Source: Saprospiraceae bacterium
GTDB lineage: Bacteria > Bacteroidota > Bacteroidia > Chitinophagales > Saprospiraceae
Assembly (NCBI GenBank): GCA_017995875.1
Contig: JAGOIB010000062.1
Span: forward strand, 1 to 8,989
Length of the DNA: 8,989 nt
Reading direction: 5' to 3'
The translations under genes were made by a program, and so were the position numbers. Shown here piece after piece: positions 6,387 to 8,989 of the stretch (positions within the stretch are counted from its first letter, which is position 1; each line of letters begins with the position of its first letter). The notes below the pieces were generated by a model. The model made no database searches. It was not told where the DNA came from and saw only the letters and a program-made list of their open reading frames with translations.

Positions 6387-8279
6387 ATGAAAAATTTACT
6401 ATTCCTATTCACCTTAGCAATGACTATGCTTTCATGCAAACAAGAAAAAGCCCGTGAGGTCACTCAATATTCCATTGAGCAGTTTTACAACAATACGAGA
6501 TATTCGGGTGGTGTCTTTTCTCCTGATGAAACAAAATTGCTCATCAACAGTGACGAATCCGGCATTTTCAATCTGTATGAAATAACTATAGCTGACGGCA
6601 CTAAAAAGCAATTGACGACATCCACTGTTGAATCCCTTTATAGTGTTGACTATGTTCCGGGGACTACATCCATTTTATATAATGCGGACAAAGGTGGAAA
6701 TGAAATAGACCATCTCTACTTATTGGATGAAAAAGGTAACTCCACAGATCTCACACCGGGAGAGCAGGAGAAAACCTCATTTTTTAGCTGGAGTAAGGAC
6801 AAAAAATCCATGTTCTATATGTCCAATGTTCGGGATGCCCGGTTTTTTGACATTTACAAGGCCGCTATAGGTGATTGGAAACCAACTCTGTTTTATGAAA
6901 ATAAAGACGGACTGGATGTCGGTGCTATCTCTGATGATGAGCAATATATCGTTGTATCTAAAACTGTGACGACAAGTGAAAATCAGTTGTTCCTGATCGA
7001 CCTTAAGACCGGAATGCAAACAGAATTGTCGCTACCGGATCAGAAAGGAAAATATGATATCTCCGGTTTCAGCAATGACAATAAACACCTCTTTTACACA
7101 ACCGATGCGGGCAAGGAATTTACATACCTCGTACAATACGATGTAGAAAGCAAGGAACGCACAGTAGTCTATGAGACCAATTGGGATGTGATGTATAGTT
7201 ACCTGAGCGAGAATGAAAAATACAGGGTCATCGGTATCAATGAAGACGGAAAAAATACCATTATCATGCAGGACGTATCTACCGGCAAAGCGATGGATTT
7301 TCCGGAAATACCGGATGGTGATATTCTTGGCTTAGCTATAGCAGATAGTGAAAAACTGATTCGTCTGAGTGTAGGGACTTCTCGAGCACCGAATAATATC
7401 TATGTATACAACATCGAAACGAAAGAACTAAAAAAACTGACGGAAAGCCTCAACAAAGAAATCAATCCTGAGGATCTCGTCGCAGCAGAAGTAGTCAGGT
7501 TCAAATCCTTTGATGGTCTCGAGATTCCCGCTATTTATTATAAACCATTGCAAGCCACGCCACAGCAAAAAGTTCCTGCATTGGTTTGGGTTCACGGTGG
7601 ACCTGGTGGGCAATCCAGAACGGGTTACTTTTCTTTGATACAATATCTGACAAATCATGGCTATGCAGTGCTCGCCGTCAATAACCGTGGTAGTAGTGGT
7701 TATGGAAAAACATTTTACAAAATGGATAACCGCAACCATGGGGATAAAGACTTGAAGGATTGTATTGCTGGAAAAAACTGGCTGGCTTCTCAGGATTATA
7801 TTGATGGTGAACGTATTGGTATTATCGGCGGAAGCTATGGCGGATATATGACCATGGCGGCCATGACATTTACCCCTGATGAATTCAAAGTAGGTGTCAA
7901 CATATTTGGTGTGACCAATTGGTTGCGCACCCTTAAGTCCATTCCGCCCTATTGGGAATCATTCAAAAATGCATTGTACGATGAAATGGGTGACCCCAAT
8001 ACAGAGGACTCTGTTCGCCTCTATAATATCTCACCATTGTTTCATGCAGACCAGGTAAAGAATCCTGTGATGGTTCTTCAGGGAGCTAATGATCCTCGTG
8101 TACTTCAAATTGAATCTGATGAAATCGTTGATGCCATTCGAAAAAATAATATTCCTGTTGAATACCTCGTATTTCCTGATGAAGGACACGGTTTTGTGAA
8201 AAAGGAAAATGAGATCAAAGGCTATGGGGATATCCTGAAATTCCTTGATGCCAATTTGAAGGCAACAGTGAAGAACTAA
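6387..8279 (+). CDS. S9 family serine peptidase, predicted lipoprotein
   Basis: Predicted prolyl oligopeptidase/dipeptidyl peptidase-type enzyme that cleaves short peptides, probably outside the cytoplasm. The 630-residue product begins MKNLLFLFTLAMTMLSC; MLSC ends a lipoprotein signal with Cys-17 as the lipidated residue. A beta-propeller follows (about 30-365, with propeller-like repeats such as YSGGVFSPDETKLLINS and SWSKDKKSMFYMS), then the alpha/beta-hydrolase domain (about 370-630). Catalytic parts are visible: HGGPGG at 403-408, nucleophile Ser-483 in GGSYGGYM, Asp-569 in GANDPRV and His-601 in DEGHGF. NNRGSSGYG before the nucleophile is also typical of S9. The frame runs upstream to a TTG at 6306, but the 27 extra residues would bury the signal peptide, so the ATG at 6387 is chosen. 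It has its own leader downstream of the frr terminator and converges on the regulator gene. Exact substrate and S9 subfamily are not determined. Confidence 0.95.
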   Translation: MKNLLFLFTLAMTMLSCKQEKAREVTQYSIEQFYNNTRYSGGVFSPDETKLLINSDESGIFNLYEITIADGTKKQLTTSTVESLYSVDYVPGTTSILYNADKGGNEIDHLYLLDEKGNSTDLTPGEQEKTSFFSWSKDKKSMFYMSNVRDARFFDIYKAAIGDWKPTLFYENKDGLDVGAISDDEQYIVVSKTVTTSENQLFLIDLKTGMQTELSLPDQKGKYDISGFSNDNKHLFYTTDAGKEFTYLVQYDVESKERTVVYETNWDVMYSYLSENEKYRVIGINEDGKNTIIMQDVSTGKAMDFPEIPDGDILGLAIADSEKLIRLSVGTSRAPNNIYVYNIETKELKKLTESLNKEINPEDLVAAEVVRFKSFDGLEIPAIYYKPLQATPQQKVPALVWVHGGPGGQSRTGYFSLIQYLTNHGYAVLAVNNRGSSGYGKTFYKMDNRNHGDKDLKDCIAGKNWLASQDYIDGERIGIIGGSYGGYMTMAAMTFTPDEFKVGVNIFGVTNWLRTLKSIPPYWESFKNALYDEMGDPNTEDSVRLYNISPLFHADQVKNPVMVLQGANDPRVLQIESDEIVDAIRKNNIPVEYLVFPDEGHGFVKKENEIKGYGDILKFLDANLKATVKN

Positions 8280-8309
8280 GGCTGAGGCGAAGGCTGAGGC
8301 TGAGGCGAC
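8280..8309. repeat. Hexamer tandem repeat (GGCTGA type)
   Basis: Five 6-base units (GGCTGA, GGCGAA, GGCTGA, GGCTGA, GGCGAC) run head to tail, starting on the base right after the peptidase stop codon. Copies differ by one or two bases. No coding role is evident because the preceding frame has already stopped. Confidence 0.85.
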
Positions 8310-8311
8310 CA

Positions 8312-8335
8312 TTTGTTGGAGCAAACTCCAACAAA
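8312..8335. repeat. Perfect 10-bp inverted repeat, possible bidirectional terminator
   Basis: TTTGTTGGAG (8312-8321) and CTCCAACAAA (8326-8335) form a perfect 10-bp stem around a 4-base loop (CAAA). It lies between two convergent genes, where a shared 3' end signal is expected. Neither strand has a T-run after it (plus: gtcta; minus: tgg), so if it acts at a transcript end it is more likely a 3' stabilising hairpin or part of a dispersed repeat than a classical terminator. Confidence 0.8.
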
Positions 8336-8377
8336 GTCTAACTGCTTTCCACACACAACCTCTAGCCCACACCTCTC

Positions 8378-8425
8378 ACGTTCTTACGTTCTTACGTTCT
8401 CACGCTCTTACGTTCTTACGCTCTT
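8378..8425. repeat. Octamer tandem repeat (ACGTTCTT type)
   Basis: Six 8-base units run head to tail: ACGTTCTT, ACGTTCTT, ACGTTCTC, ACGCTCTT, ACGTTCTT, ACGCTCTT. A decayed unit (acctctc) precedes them. The last base of the array is the first base of the TTA that encodes the regulator's stop codon on the minus strand. On the minus strand the array reads as purine-rich AAGAACGT units just downstream of that gene. Confidence 0.9.
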
Positions 8426-8934
8426 TATCGTAAGACATTGATCAGTTTACGGACGAGCGATTGGCCGCCCGAGCGAATGCCTATGTCAAGTACTTTATTG
8501 ACTTGCATGGCTACATCAAGAATCTGGGATGACATCTTATTGATCTCTTCCACTTGCTGGGTGGTAGCGGATTCCTTTTCTGTAACATGAAGTTGTTGTA
8601 AGGTCTGAATCATGGGGTCCAGTTCTCTACGTTTCCGTTCACGTGCAATCTGCAGGGCCATTTTCCAGGCATCCTTTTCAGAGGTAAAAAATTCTTTGCG
8701 ATCTCCGGGGACAAAGGCTTTGTGAACGACGCCCCACTCTATCAGGCTGCGAAGGTTCATACTCACACTGCCTCTCGATATCCCGAGTTCTTCAATGATC
8801 TGGTCCGTCGTCATCGGATCCGGTGATATCATCAATAAAGCGTGGATCTGGCCCATCGTGCGGCTGATACCCCACTGACTGCTGAGTTGTCCCCAGGTCT
8901 GAATCATCTGATGTCTGGCGTCTGAATATTTCAT
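8425..8934 (-). CDS. GbsR/MarR-type transcriptional regulator
   Basis: Predicted DNA-binding winged-helix regulator of 169 residues, cytoplasmic and probably a dimer. The N-terminal part (10-40, WGQLSSQWGISRTMGQIHALLMIS) fits the GbsR-like opening. The helix-turn-helix is at about 42-62 (MTTDQIIEELGISRGSVSMNLR), with recognition helix SRGSVSMNLRSL, and the wing is at about 70-84 (HKAFVPGDRKEFFT, including the family's PGDRK turn). The rest (about 90-150) is a long charged helix suited to dimerisation, and the C-terminus ends SLVRKLINVLR. No metal- or ligand-binding residues can be named. Relatives such as Bacillus GbsR control osmoprotectant genes, but target and effector here are unknown. 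The gene is convergent with the S9 peptidase, so the two need not be regulated together. The start ATG at 8934 follows a short A/T-rich leader (ttaacaa). GGCT repeats flank it on both sides. Confidence 0.88.
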   Translation of the reverse strand: MKYSDARHQMIQTWGQLSSQWGISRTMGQIHALLMISPDPMTTDQIIEELGISRGSVSMNLRSLIEWGVVHKAFVPGDRKEFFTSEKDAWKMALQIARERKRRELDPMIQTLQQLHVTEKESATTQQVEEINKMSSQILDVAMQVNKVLDIGIRSGGQSLVRKLINVLR

Positions 8935-8954
8935 TTGTTAAAGATAAGTGTAAA

Positions 8955-8989
8955 AGCCAAAGAGGCTGAAAAGGCTAAAGGGGCTTAAG
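8955..8989. repeat. 9-bp GGCT tandem repeat upstream of the regulator
   Basis: GGCT recurs at 8964, 8973 and 8982 in units of 9 bases (AAGAGGCTG, AAAAGGCTA, AAGGGGCTT). An inverted AGCC at 8955-8958 could pair with the last GGCT. The array runs to the window edge, so its full length is not seen. It shares the GGCT core with the hexamer array at 8280-8309 and covers the likely promoter region of the regulator. Confidence 0.65.

Noticed and set aside
8031..8372. Minus-strand open frame of 113 residues across the 3' end of the peptidase and the repeat spacer
   Set aside because: It is antisense to the catalytic Asp/His part of the peptidase and its N-terminus is encoded by the spacer repeats; no family features.

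Overview
The window is ordinary chromosomal sequence from a member of the Bacteroidota. The evidence is the Rho factor with a long Arg/Pro/Glu-rich insert near its N-terminus, the Bacteroidota-type L34 and seryl-tRNA synthetase, A-rich leaders in place of clear Shine-Dalgarno sites, and promoter-like boxes of the form TAnnTTTG. The repeat-rich spacers and mid-range base composition would fit a Saprospiria-like lineage, but the genus cannot be fixed from this sequence alone.

Left part, minus strand (1-3183). Reading right to left: rho (3183-1324), a weak terminator, a TAnnTTTG promoter, rpmH (ribosomal protein L34), a hairpin followed by a T-run, rnpA (protein part of RNase P), and 11 bases later an exported protein of unknown function that runs off the left edge. 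These genes serve transcription termination, the ribosome and tRNA maturation.

Middle part, plus strand (3446-6123). serS (seryl-tRNA synthetase) diverges from rho across 262 bases. It is followed by a membrane zinc metallopeptidase of the YugP type and by frr (ribosome recycling factor), which ends in a strong intrinsic terminator at 6152-6186. serS and frr are translation genes; the peptidase is the odd member of the set.

Right part (6124-8989). A lipoprotein-type S9 (prolyl oligopeptidase/DPP-IV-like) serine peptidase on the plus strand converges on a GbsR/MarR-type regulator on the minus strand. The 145 bases between their stop codons are built mostly of repeats: five GGCTGA-type hexamers starting one base after the peptidase stop, a perfect 10-bp hairpin, and six ACGTTCTT-type octamers that end on the regulator's stop codon. 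A related 9-bp GGCT repeat lies upstream of the regulator at the right edge.

I found no rRNA, tRNA, CRISPR array, transposase or clear novel defence system. The features most worth a second look are the repeat-built spacers around the regulator, the 27-bp minisatellite inside rho, the termination signal between rpmH and rnpA, and the unknown exported protein in the rnpA operon.
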